From an uncultured Clostridia bacterium (lineage in GTDB: Bacteria; Bacillota; Clostridia; Christensenellales; Aristaeellaceae): DNA of 64,000 nt. Below are positions 42,128 to 50,576 of this stretch, piece by piece. The DNA lies in the NCBI GenBank assembly GCA_947565865.1, contig CANOHT010000007.1:1-64000 (forward strand). Direction: 5' to 3'. The position numbers and the translations under genes are program-made. The notes under the pieces are model-generated. The model did not search any database and was not told the origin of the DNA. It saw nothing but the letters and a program-made list of their open reading frames with translations. Within the stretch, counting starts at the first letter, position 1. Each line of letters opens with the position of its first letter.

Positions 42128-42664
42128 ATGCTCAAGGAGCTGTGGATGCTGTATCGGTCCTTCTTCACCATCGGCGCAATGACCTTCGGAGGCGGTTATG
42201 CCATGCTGCCCATGCTGGAACGGGAGGTTGTGGAGAAGCATTGTTGGGCCACGCAGGAGGAAATTCTCAACTATTTTGCCATTGGCCAGTGTACGCCGGG
42301 GGTCATTGCCGTCAATACGGCCACCTTTGTTGGCTATAAGCAGCATAAGGTGGCAGGCGGAATTGCCGCGACCCTGGGCGTGATTTCGCCGTCGCTGGTG
42401 ATTATTGTGGTTATCGCCATGCTCTTGCAAAACTTTATGGACATTGCCTGGGTGCAGCATGCCTTTGCGGGCATCCGCGTGGCGGTGTGCGCGCTGATTG
42501 CCTCCAGCGTGTGGAAGCTGGCGAAAAGCAACATCAGAACCTGGTGGCATGGGCTGCTGGCGGCGGCGGCTTTCATCGTGGTGCTGGTGGGCATCTCTCC
42601 GGTATGGGCCGTGGCGGTGTGCGCGGTGCTGGGCGTTGTGCTTGGAAAGAGGGTGAAGGCGTGA
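42128..42664 (+). CDS. Chromate-transporter family protein, N-terminal half
   Basis: A 178-residue CHR-family membrane protein. The diagnostic FTIGAMTFGGGYAMLPML starts the domain and CTPGVIAVNTATFVGY follows. In Clostridia the two CHR domains are often separate genes that act as a pair; this is the first. GGAGGCGCG precedes the ATG. The stop and the next start overlap (TGATG). Chromate itself may not be the natural substrate. Confidence 0.88.
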   Translation: MLKELWMLYRSFFTIGAMTFGGGYAMLPMLEREVVEKHCWATQEEILNYFAIGQCTPGVIAVNTATFVGYKQHKVAGGIAATLGVISPSLVIIVVIAMLLQNFMDIAWVQHAFAGIRVAVCALIASSVWKLAKSNIRTWWHGLLAAAAFIVVLVGISPVWAVAVCAVLGVVLGKRVKA

Positions 42665-43221
42665 TGGAGCTGCTGACGCTGATAGCGGAATTCTTCAAGA
42701 CGGGCCTTTTTGCCGTGGGGGGCGGTCTGGCTACGCTGCCCTTCCTGACCCAGATGCAGAAGACCTATGGCTGGTTTACCCCGGAGGATCTGGCGAACAT
42801 GATCGCCGTGTCGGAGTCCACTCCCGGGCCCATCGGCGTGAACATGGCCACCTATGTGGGCTATGCCCATGGCGGGGTGCTGTCCGCCGTGCTGGCTACG
42901 CTGAGTCTGGTGCTGCCGTCCATTATCGTGATTTGCGTCATCGCCCGGATGCTTGAAAAGTTCCAACAGAACCGCATGGTGCAGGACGCCTTTGCCTTCA
43001 TCCGTCCGGCTGTGACGGGACTGATTGCCGCCGCGGGCTGGTCGGTATTTGAAATCGCTCTGTTCCATAGCGGAAGCGCGTCCTTTTCCTCTGTCAACTG
43101 GCTGGCGGTGGTTATCTTCGCGGCGGTATTTGCCGGTACGCAGTGGAAGCCGCTGAAGAAGCTGCATCCGGTGGTGTTCATCCTGGCGGGCGCGGTGCTG
43201 GGCGTTGTGTTCGGCATGTAA
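42664..43221 (+). CDS. Chromate-transporter family protein, C-terminal half
   Basis: A 185-residue partner of the previous gene, with the matching CHR motifs FFKTGLFAVGGGLATLPF and STPGPIGVNMATYVGY. The ATG overlaps the preceding stop, implying stoichiometric production of two half-transporters. The gap to 43453 shows no clear terminator. Confidence 0.88.
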   Translation: MELLTLIAEFFKTGLFAVGGGLATLPFLTQMQKTYGWFTPEDLANMIAVSESTPGPIGVNMATYVGYAHGGVLSAVLATLSLVLPSIIVICVIARMLEKFQQNRMVQDAFAFIRPAVTGLIAAAGWSVFEIALFHSGSASFSSVNWLAVVIFAAVFAGTQWKPLKKLHPVVFILAGAVLGVVFGM

Positions 43222-43453
43222 GCGGCGCGGAGGCCTTGGGGCAGGTTTCATCATGGAGATAGATGGTTATCTAATGGAATAGGCGGTGATTGGCCGGGCG
43301 GCGTGTTGTTTTCTCACAAACGCAAGCCCTGACGCGCTGCCGGATGGCAAAAGCCAATGAAAAGGGAGGGTGAAGTCGCGGTATGCGCCAGGACATTGAC
43401 GGTTTTTTTGTCGGAGCTGACCCGGCGGCTCTCCGGCATATGGAGGATCGGGC

Positions 43454-44131
43454 ATGAGCGAGCGCGTCCTTCATATTCTGACAGACTCCTTCTGGAACAT
43501 CCTGCTCCCGGGTCTGACCATGACCATTCCGCTGACGGTGATTTCCTTTAGCTTCGCTATGATCATCGCCATCATCACGGCGCTGGTGCAGTTTGCCCAT
43601 GTGCGTGTGCTCAAGCAGTTGGCCCGGATATACGTTTGGGTGATTCGCGGTACGCCGCTGCTGGTGCAGCTCTACGTTGTGTTCTACGGCCTGCCCAGCT
43701 TGGGCATCAGGCTTGATCCTTTTCCGGCGGCTGTGATCGTGTTTTCCATCAACGAGGGCGCCTATTGCGCGGAAACCATGCGCGCGGCCTTCGAGGCCGT
43801 GCCGGTGGGCCAGATTGAGGCCGGCTACTGCGTGGGCATGAGTTATCTGCAGATTATCCGGCGGATTGTTCTGCCCCAGGCGCTGCGCACGGCCTTTCCG
43901 CCGCTGTCCAATTCCCTCATTGCCATGGTCAAGGACACTTCCCTGGCCGCGAACATCACGGTGATGGAGATGTTCATGGCGACCCAGCGCATCGTGGCCC
44001 GCACCTTTGAGCCCTTGGCGCTGTATATGGAGGTTGGTCTGATCTACCTGCTTTTCTCCACCGTACTGGCCTGGGCGCAGCGCGTGGGGGAGAAGAAGCT
44101 CAGCGCGCTGGGCGCGAGGAAGGAGGGCTGA
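43454..44131 (+). CDS. Polar amino-acid (cystine-type) ABC transporter permease
   Basis: A 225-residue permease of the HisM/GlnP family, with hydrophobic segments and the EAA loop at EAVPVGQIEAGYCVGMSYLQ. WVIRGTPLLVQLYVVFYGLP is typical. TATGGAGGATCGGGC precedes the ATG. It forms a permease-ATPase-binding protein operon with the next two genes. Cystine is a guess from overall style. Confidence 0.9.
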   Translation: MSERVLHILTDSFWNILLPGLTMTIPLTVISFSFAMIIAIITALVQFAHVRVLKQLARIYVWVIRGTPLLVQLYVVFYGLPSLGIRLDPFPAAVIVFSINEGAYCAETMRAAFEAVPVGQIEAGYCVGMSYLQIIRRIVLPQALRTAFPPLSNSLIAMVKDTSLAANITVMEMFMATQRIVARTFEPLALYMEVGLIYLLFSTVLAWAQRVGEKKLSALGARKEG

Positions 44132-44133
44132 CC

Positions 44134-44874
44134 ATGCTGACGGCGAAAGGCGTGCGGAAAACCTACGGTCAGCTGGAGGTGCTTCGGGGCGTCGACCTCC
44201 ATGTGGCCCGGGGGGAGGTCGTGGCTGTCCTGGGGCCCAGCGGCTCGGGCAAGACCACCCTGCTGCGGTGCCTGAACTTTCTTGAGACGGCGGAGGAGGG
44301 CAGGCTGACCTTTGACGGCGAGACCTTCGATCTCTCCGCCATCACCCGCAGGGATGTAGCGCGGATCCGGCAAAAGACGGCCTTTGTCTTTCAGAATTAC
44401 AACCTGTTCAGCAACAAGACCGCCCTTCAAAATGTTACCGAAGGGCTGATCGTGGCCCGGAAAATACCCCGCCAGGAGGCGGAGCGCATCGGCATGAAAA
44501 TGCTGAACAAGGTGGGTCTGGGCGACCGGCGGGATCATTATCCCATCCAGCTGTCCGGCGGGCAGCAGCAGCGGGTGGCCATCGCCCGGGCATTGGCCGC
44601 CGACCCGGAGATCATCTACTTTGACGAGCCTACCTCTGCCCTGGATCCTGAGCTGATCGGGGAGGTGCTCCAGGTCATGCGGCAGCTGGCGGAGGAGGGC
44701 ATGACCATGGTGGTGGTCACCCATGAGATGACCTTCGCCCGCAACGTGGCCAGCCAGGTGGTCTTCATGGCGGAAGGCGCGGTGGTGGAGCGGGCGTCCG
44801 CGGCGGAATTTTTCCAGCATCCCCAGGAGGAGCGTACCCGCGCCTTCCTCCGTACCGTTACACAGCACGAATAA
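44134..44874 (+). CDS. Polar amino-acid ABC transporter ATP-binding protein
   Basis: A 246-residue ATPase with Walker A GPSGSGKTT, signature LSGGQQQR, Walker B IIYFDEPTSALD and H-loop VTHEM. It lies 2 nt after the permease gene. It powers the same amino-acid importer. Confidence 0.93.
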   Translation: MLTAKGVRKTYGQLEVLRGVDLHVARGEVVAVLGPSGSGKTTLLRCLNFLETAEEGRLTFDGETFDLSAITRRDVARIRQKTAFVFQNYNLFSNKTALQNVTEGLIVARKIPRQEAERIGMKMLNKVGLGDRRDHYPIQLSGGQQQRVAIARALAADPEIIYFDEPTSALDPELIGEVLQVMRQLAEEGMTMVVVTHEMTFARNVASQVVFMAEGAVVERASAAEFFQHPQEERTRAFLRTVTQHE

Positions 44875-44887
44875 CAAGGAGGTATGA

Positions 44888-45691
44888 ATGATGAAGAAGC
44901 TGCTTTGTATCCTGTTGATGCTGACCTTGACCATGACCGCGGCCTTCGCCCTGGCCGAGGAGGCGGAGGGCGATTTGCTTAGCCGCATTCAGGCCAAGGG
45001 CGAAATGGTGGTAGCTACCGAGGGCACTTGGGCGCCCTGGACGTATCACAATGAGGCCAACGAACTGGTGGGCTTCGACGTGGAGGTTGCCCGAATGGTT
45101 GGCGAAAAGCTGGGGGTGGCCGTCACCTTTGTGGAGTGCCCCTGGGACAGCATTTTTGCCGGTATTGACGCGCGGCGCTACGATACCGCTGCCAATGGCG
45201 TGGACATCACCGAGGAGCGCGCCCTCAAGTACGACTTCGCAACGCCCTACGGCTACAACCGTACCGCGCTGATCGTCCGGGGCGACAATGCGGACATTAC
45301 TTCCTTTGAGGATCTGGCGGGCCGAAAGACGGTGAACTCCCTGGGCAGCACCTACATGGAAATCGCGGAAAGCTACGGCGCCATCGTCACCGGCGTGGAC
45401 AGCCTGGACGAGACCCTGCAGATGGTGCTGATCGGCCGCGCGGAGGCTACGCTGAACGCCGAATTGTCCTTCAACGACTTCGTGAAGGCCCGGCCCGACG
45501 CCAACCTGAAGGCTGTGGCCCTGTCGGAGGACGCTACCTGCATCGCCTTCCCCGTGCGCAAGGGTGAGGACAGCGCCACCTTCCTGGCCGCGCTGAATCA
45601 GGCCATTGAGGAGCTGGCCGCCGAGGGCGAGCTGGGCCGCCTGTCCATGGATTATTTCGGCATTGACATTACCCAACAGCCGACGAAATGA
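44888..45691 (+). CDS. Amino-acid ABC transporter substrate-binding protein (family 3)
   Basis: A 267-residue family-3 binding protein. Its signal peptide ends AAFALA before EEAEGD and has no lipobox cysteine, as in the other two binding proteins in the window. TEGTWAPWTY and the family core GFDVEVARMVGEKLG follow. AAGGAGG precedes the start; ATG 44891 is an alternative. It delivers a polar amino acid to the permease encoded upstream. Confidence 0.9.
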   Translation: MMKKLLCILLMLTLTMTAAFALAEEAEGDLLSRIQAKGEMVVATEGTWAPWTYHNEANELVGFDVEVARMVGEKLGVAVTFVECPWDSIFAGIDARRYDTAANGVDITEERALKYDFATPYGYNRTALIVRGDNADITSFEDLAGRKTVNSLGSTYMEIAESYGAIVTGVDSLDETLQMVLIGRAEATLNAELSFNDFVKARPDANLKAVALSEDATCIAFPVRKGEDSATFLAALNQAIEELAAEGELGRLSMDYFGIDITQQPTK

Positions 45692-45697
45692 TCGGTG

Positions 45698-45885
45698 TCG
45701 CCAAAGCGGCTTTGCCACTTTGGCGAATTTTGCATGGCCTCACGGGTCGAAAAGCGTTGCCGTTCTCCTGGCCATACGGTCCTGCAAAATAGCTTGTTGT
45801 TCCGAAAAGCACAGAAACCGGCGCGTATGTCGCCGGTTTTTGAATGGAAATCGAAGGGCAGCGGCCCCTCCGACGCCCCCAGGCG
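45698..45885 (+). repeat. Dispersed intergenic repeat, copy C
   Basis: It opens with hairpin TCGCCAAAGCGGC/GCCACTTTGGCGA (45698-45726, one mismatch), which probably also terminates the amino-acid importer operon. The TTGCAT, CCGTTCTCCTGGCC, CGCCGGTTTTTGAATGG and GGCCCCTCCGACGCC modules follow. The rest of the gap to 46109 shows nothing else. Confidence 0.65.
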
Positions 45886-46109
45886 TTTGCTGACGGCCTG
45901 TAAACGGCAAAGCTGGCACGAAGCTGGCGTATGGGGGCTTTGTTCCATTATGACGCCCTGGGGCTCGTCAGTTTTTTATGATGAAGGTGCTGCGGCATTG
46001 TTCCCTGATCCGACAAACCTTTCCTCTTTTCACCAAAGGAAAACCGCCCTCTGTCATGGAATCCTTTCACCCGTATGAAGGATGGTACGAACGACGAGGG
46101 GGCGTGCGG

Positions 46110-46811
46110 ATGCCGGAGTGTCTGCTGGTGGGGGACGCGGAGGATGCGCGGGGCTGGCAGTGGGCCATGGAAAACCTGGGGGATGACTGGCGCTGCCGAT
46201 GCGCCGTCCCGGGAGATGCGGCTTATGGGCTGCTGATGGCGCAGCGCTTTGATCTGTGCCTGATGCTGACGGATGTGGCGGAAATGCTGGGGCCAAGGCT
46301 GCTGGCTCGTCCGCCTCTGTCGCCGCCGTGGCTGCTGGCGCGGACGCCCGCGCGCTGGGCGGACGGCGGACTTGATACTGCCGACGCGATTCTTCAGCGA
46401 TACATGGACTGGGAGGCGGCGGGAAGATTGCCGCGCTTGGCTCTCCAGCGTCACAGCCAGTTCAGCTGTCTGGCTCGGGGGCTGATGAAGACCCTGGCGG
46501 TGCCGGAGGGGCTGCGCGCGTGGGACTTCCTGCCTGATCTGGCAGCGCTGTGCGCGGTTCATCCGCCGCTGATGGCGGATTTGCGGCGTCGGCTGTATCC
46601 GCTGGCCGCTCGCCGTCATGGCCTTACGCCTGCGGTGGTGGAGCGCAGGCTTCGGCTGGCCATTGAGTCCACCTGGAGCAGCGCCAGCCTGATGTCGCTG
46701 GAGCGATTCTTTGGTCACAGTGTGGACCCTGAGCGAGGCAAGCCCACCAACCGGGAGTTTTTATGCCGCGTACAGGAGCGGCTGCTCCTGGCGGCGGCCC
46801 GGCTGCGATAG
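46110..46811 (+). CDS. Degenerate Spo0A paralogue
   Basis: A 233-residue protein with a clear Spo0A-type DNA-binding domain at the C-terminus: LTPAVVERRLRLAIESTW aligns with the Spo0A recognition-helix region, and FFGHSVDPERGKPTNREF with its LFGYTV...KPTNSEF. The N-terminal ~100 residues have the spacing of a receiver (FDLCLMLTDV in place of strand 3), but the usual phospho-accepting aspartate position appears to be leucine, so phosphorylation is doubtful. ATG 46110 follows GAGGGGG; the frame extends upstream without homology. It could compete with or modulate Spo0A. Confidence 0.75.
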   Translation: MPECLLVGDAEDARGWQWAMENLGDDWRCRCAVPGDAAYGLLMAQRFDLCLMLTDVAEMLGPRLLARPPLSPPWLLARTPARWADGGLDTADAILQRYMDWEAAGRLPRLALQRHSQFSCLARGLMKTLAVPEGLRAWDFLPDLAALCAVHPPLMADLRRRLYPLAARRHGLTPAVVERRLRLAIESTWSSASLMSLERFFGHSVDPERGKPTNREFLCRVQERLLLAAARLR

Positions 46812-47390
46812 TCAGGGTATGGCGTCTTCGGCCTGGGACAGAAGCGCGCTGATTTCCGCCGGGGGAAGGCCGGCAAAGGCGACGGGCTCCGCGGGCTCGC
46901 CGTCGAAGCGGCCCAGAGGCAGACTCAGCCAGACCACATCCCGCCATTGGCCCAGTTTGTAGCCCGTGCGGGGGAAGACGCCCAGCTCCGTGAACCCCAG
47001 GCGCTTATGCAGGCCGACGCTGCGGGGATTGGGCAAGGTGACGCAGGAATACGCCGTCAGGAAGCCCTGACGGCGCAGCAGCGCCAGAAGCGGTCGAAGC
47101 AGCCGGTCCCCCAGGCGGCGGCCCTCCTGACCGGGGCGAAGGTAAATGGTCAGTTCCACGTCCCAGCGGTAGGCGTCATGGGGACGGAAGCCCCCTGCGT
47201 AGGCAAAGCCCAGGAGTTCGTCCGCGTTTTCGCAGACAAGGAAGGGGTAAATGCCCTGGCGGATTTGCTCCCGGTAATGATCCGCCGTGGGCTGGACGGT
47301 GCTGAAGGTGATGGCGGTGTGATGGACGTAGTGGCCGTAAATGGCCGCGATGGCGGGGGCGTCCTCCGTTCGGGCAGGGCGGATCAGCAT
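46812..47390 (-). CDS. GNAT N-acetyltransferase (phosphinothricin acetyltransferase-like)
   Basis: A 192-residue GNAT enzyme resembling the Pat/Bar branch: IRPARTEDAPAIAAIYG and TFSTVQPT at the start, the acetyl-CoA loop RPGQEGRRLGDRLL, and NPRSVGLHKRLGF near the end. AAGGAGG precedes the ATG. The natural substrate is unknown. It converges on the Spo0A-like gene with no gap, and no terminator is seen. Confidence 0.85.
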   Translation of the reverse strand: MLIRPARTEDAPAIAAIYGHYVHHTAITFSTVQPTADHYREQIRQGIYPFLVCENADELLGFAYAGGFRPHDAYRWDVELTIYLRPGQEGRRLGDRLLRPLLALLRRQGFLTAYSCVTLPNPRSVGLHKRLGFTELGVFPRTGYKLGQWRDVVWLSLPLGRFDGEPAEPVAFAGLPPAEISALLSQAEDAIP

Positions 47391-47456
47391 GGGTCGGGCC
47401 TCCTTGGTCAGGATGCCTTCCATTATAAGCCCACCGCCGCAGGAGCGCAAGGGTGG

Positions 47457-47828
47457 CTACGATGTCGGCTGGAAAAAACGACGCCCGGTCATTTCCGTCA
47501 CCAGGATGCTGACGCCCAGCACCTCCAGCTCCTCGTGGGGGTGCACCCGGGCCAGGCCCTCCAGAATGACGGTATCCAGCCAGGCGCACCCGGCCAGCTC
47601 CATTTCCAGGCAGACAAGACCGCTGACCTGCAGGATGTCCGCCAAATGTCCTTGGTTGGGAATGACAATATGAATGAGGGTTTCCCCCTGGCTGACCTCC
47701 AGCTGATAGTGAAGGGGCACCAGATAGGGCTGATCCTCCAGGGTGACGGCCAGCCGCGTCAGCTCCGCCTTGCGCAGCACGTCGAATATCTGCATCAGAT
47801 TCAATTCCATATAGTGAAGATCGGGCAT
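47457..47828 (-). CDS. Small FMN-binding split-barrel-like protein
   Basis: A 123-residue protein with the look of a pyridoxamine-phosphate-oxidase-like split barrel: AELTRLAVTLEDQPYLVPLHY, then SGLVCLEMEL. GGGAGG precedes the ATG at 47828. Family assignment is by general pattern only, and the flavin is unproven. It is 66 nt upstream of the acetyltransferase gene on the same strand, so the two may be co-transcribed. Confidence 0.55.
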   Translation of the reverse strand: MPDLHYMELNLMQIFDVLRKAELTRLAVTLEDQPYLVPLHYQLEVSQGETLIHIVIPNQGHLADILQVSGLVCLEMELAGCAWLDTVILEGLARVHPHEELEVLGVSILVTEMTGRRFFQPTS

Positions 47829-48016
47829 GGTGAGGCCTCCCTCTTCAGGTGAGGGGCGAGAACCGCACAGTATGAGCACGGTTCGCCCTTTACAGCTTAT
47901 GCGGCGGCGGGGCCGGGGTGCGGGCCGATTCGGGCGGCTTTTTGGCCTGAATGGCAAAGAGTGCGTATTCTGCAAGTTCAAGACGGAAAAAGTGCAGGAA
48001 AAAAGCAGTAAACCTA

Positions 48017-48045
48017 TTTACGTCCGGCAGGGCGATGTGTATAAT
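48017..48045 (+). promoter_or_regulatory. Promoter of the branched-chain amino-acid binding protein gene
   Basis: TTTACG (48017-48022), 17-bp spacer, TATAAT (48040-48045). Confidence 0.72.
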
Positions 48046-48118
48046 GAGGGCGTGCATCAGCGAAGGCTTCATTTCCTGATGTGTCAGGCCCCATTTTTTG
48101 TACGAGGAGGAACTTCCT

Positions 48119-49255
48119 ATGACCATTCGTAAGCTGGCCTGCATGGCGCTGGCGCTGGTTTTGGCGCTGTCCATGGCATCCGTCGCGGTTGCCGATGAAA
48201 CCATTAAGATTGGCGTGATTGGCCCCATGACCGGCGCTTATGCCGTGTACGGCCTGGGCGTCGCCAATGGCGCGCAGATTGCTGTGGATGAGGTGAACGC
48301 CCTTGGCGGCGTACAGCTGGAGCTGCTGGTGGAAGACGACCAGGGCGACGGCGAGATGGGCGTGAACGCCTACAACACCATCCTGGACAAGGGCGGCAAG
48401 ATCATGCTGTCTACCGTGACCTCCGGCTCCTGCATCGCCGTGAGCGACGTGGCCTTTGAGGATCGCGTGTTCATGCTCACGCCCTCCGGCTCCGCCGATG
48501 TCATCACCCAGGGCAAGGATAACATGTACCGCGTGTGCTTCAAGGATTCCGCTCAGGGCTCCGCTTCCGCGCAGTACATCGTCGATCATCAGCTGGCCTC
48601 CAAGGTTGGCGTGATCTATAACAACGCCCAGGACTACTCCATGGGCATCTACCAGTCCTTCATGACCAAGGCGCAGGAGCTGGGCCTGAACGTGGTGGCC
48701 CAGGCCGCTTTCTCCGATGACACCAACGCGGACTTCTCCGTGCAGATTGCCCAGATGAAGGATGCTGGCGCCGAGCTGGTGTTCCTGCCCATCTACTACA
48801 CCCCTGCCTCCCAGGTGCTGACTCAGGCCAAGGCTGTGGATTATGCTCCCGTGTTCTTCGGCGTGGACGGCATGGACGGCATCCTGAGCATGGCTGGCTT
48901 CGACACCGCCCTGGCTGAGGGTGTTATGCTGCTGACTCCATTCTCCGCCGACGCCCAGGACGAGCTGACTGTCAGCTTCGTCACCAAGTATGAGGCCCAG
49001 TACGGCGGTGTGCCCAACCAGTTCGCGGCCGACGCTTATGACGGCATCTACGCCCTGTATGCCGCCATTAACGCCGCCGGCATCACGGTCGAGACCTCCT
49101 TTGAGGATGCCTGCGAGAAGCTGATCGCCGCCTTCCCCTCCGTGGAAATCACCGGTCTGACCGGCACCATGAAGTGGGACGCCACCGGTGAGGTCGAGAA
49201 GACCCCCACTGCCGTGGTCATCAAGGACGGCGTGTATGTGGGCGCTGACAACTGA
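48119..49255 (+). CDS. Branched-chain amino-acid ABC transporter binding protein
   Basis: A 378-residue periplasmic-binding-protein type I (LivJ/K-like) receptor. Its signal peptide ends ASVAVA before DETIKIG and again has no lipobox. IGVIGPMTGAYAVYG is the family opening, and KVGVIYNNAQDYSMG follows. GAGGAGG lies 7 nt before ATG 48119. It has its own promoter and terminator and precedes livHMGF, allowing excess binding protein. Confidence 0.92.
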   Translation: MTIRKLACMALALVLALSMASVAVADETIKIGVIGPMTGAYAVYGLGVANGAQIAVDEVNALGGVQLELLVEDDQGDGEMGVNAYNTILDKGGKIMLSTVTSGSCIAVSDVAFEDRVFMLTPSGSADVITQGKDNMYRVCFKDSAQGSASAQYIVDHQLASKVGVIYNNAQDYSMGIYQSFMTKAQELGLNVVAQAAFSDDTNADFSVQIAQMKDAGAELVFLPIYYTPASQVLTQAKAVDYAPVFFGVDGMDGILSMAGFDTALAEGVMLLTPFSADAQDELTVSFVTKYEAQYGGVPNQFAADAYDGIYALYAAINAAGITVETSFEDACEKLIAAFPSVEITGLTGTMKWDATGEVEKTPTAVVIKDGVYVGADN

Positions 49256-49268
49256 TCTTTGATGAAAG

Positions 49269-49314
49269 ACGCTCCCCGGCTTCGGCATCCGCTGGGGTCG
49301 GGGAGCGCTTTTTT
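49269..49314 (+). terminator. Intrinsic terminator of the Liv binding-protein gene
   Basis: CGCTCCCCG (49270-49278) pairs with CGGGGAGCG (49299-49307), and a C plus six Ts follow. Confidence 0.9.
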
Positions 49315-49356
49315 GTTCAGGGTAATCAACAGCAGTCCGCCCCGGGAGCTTCGCGT

Positions 49357-49575
49357 ATCAAAAAAAGTGGCTTGCGCCACTTTTTTGAGGTGTTGCACGT
49401 CCTCACTGGCCGAACAGCGAGCTGTTTTCCCGGCCGTTTGATCGTGTAAGAAAGCGATTTCTAACGAAACCGCACGAAAATCGTCGCGCAGGGGCTTCAC
49501 GCTGCTTGAACGCCAGATGGGACTGGCCGATTTTCGGTTAAAGTCAGAGAGCCTGCGGGCCCTCCGACGTCTCCC
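49357..49575 (+). repeat. Dispersed intergenic repeat, copy D
   Basis: One of the fullest copies. It opens with AAAAAAGTGGC/GCCACTTTTTT. Next come TTGCAC...CTCACTGGCCGAAC, TTTTCCCGGCCGTTTG, ATCGTGTAAG, TTTCTAACGAAA, CGATTTTCGG and GCCTGCGGGCCCTCCGACG. It lies between the Liv binding-protein terminator and livH; livH begins 107 bp after it. Confidence 0.75.
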
Positions 49576-49681
49576 GATGCTTTTGATGCGCTGGGTATCT
49601 GCATGAAAGGCTGATTGCTGTTGGTTACCCGATCTATCGTTTTCCGGCTATGATACCAAAGGGGAAGGGGAGAACCTTCGG

Positions 49682-50566
49682 ATGCTGCAATTCCTGTCCT
49701 ACCTCATCAACGGCATCAGCCTGGGCAGTGTGTACGCCATCATCGCCCTGGGCTATTCCATGGTGTACGGCATTGCCAAGATGCTGAACTTTGCCCATGG
49801 CGACATCATCATGGTGGGGGCCTTTGTGGCCTTCAACGCCATCCATCATATGGGCCTGCCGCCCATGGTGGCGGTGCTGCTGGCGGTGATTGTCTGCACG
49901 GTGCTGGGCGTGGTGATTGAGCGCCTGGCCTATAAGCCCCTGCGGCAGGCGTCTTCCCTGGCGGTGCTGATTACCGCCATCGGCATGAGCTATCTTCTGC
50001 AGAACCTGGCGCTGCTTTTGTGGGGCGCGAACCCGGTGTCCTTCCCCAGCGTGGTGGATATGGAGCCGCTGTCCCTGTTCGGCGGGCAGCTGCGCATCAC
50101 CGGCGTGACCATGGTGACGGTGCTGGCCAACGTGGTCATCATGATCGCGCTGACGCTGTTCACTGGCCGCACCAAGATGGGCAAGGCCATGCGCTGCGTT
50201 TCCGAGGATCGGGGCGCGGCGGAGCTGATGGGGGTGAACGTGAACGGCACCATCGCCCTGACCTTCGCCATCGGCAGCGCCCTGGCGGCCATCGCCGGTG
50301 TGCTTTTGTGCTCCGCCTATCCTGTGCTGATGCCCACCACGGGCGCCATGCCCGGCATCAAGGCCTTTACGGCGGCGGTGTTCGGCGGTATTGGCTCCAT
50401 TCCCGGCGCGCTGGTGGGCGGTTTGCTCCTGGGCGTTATCGAAATTCTTGGCAAGGCTTATGTTTCCACCGAGCTGGGTGACGCGCTGGTGTTCGCTGTG
50501 CTGATCGTTGTGCTTCTTGTCCGGCCCACGGGTCTGCTGGGCAAGAAAGTTCATGAGAAGGTGTGA
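49682..50566 (+). CDS. livH: Branched-chain amino-acid ABC permease LivH
   Basis: A 294-residue permease with eight or so hydrophobic segments. It has the LivH pattern SLGSVYAIIALGYSMVYG and NFAHGDIIMVGAF at the start, and FGGIGSIPGALVGG near the end. GGGGAAGGGGAG precedes the ATG. It starts the HMGF operon and pairs with LivM. Confidence 0.93.
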   Translation: MLQFLSYLINGISLGSVYAIIALGYSMVYGIAKMLNFAHGDIIMVGAFVAFNAIHHMGLPPMVAVLLAVIVCTVLGVVIERLAYKPLRQASSLAVLITAIGMSYLLQNLALLLWGANPVSFPSVVDMEPLSLFGGQLRITGVTMVTVLANVVIMIALTLFTGRTKMGKAMRCVSEDRGAAELMGVNVNGTIALTFAIGSALAAIAGVLLCSAYPVLMPTTGAMPGIKAFTAAVFGGIGSIPGALVGGLLLGVIEILGKAYVSTELGDALVFAVLIVVLLVRPTGLLGKKVHEKV

Positions 50567-50576
50567 GGTGGGCGGC

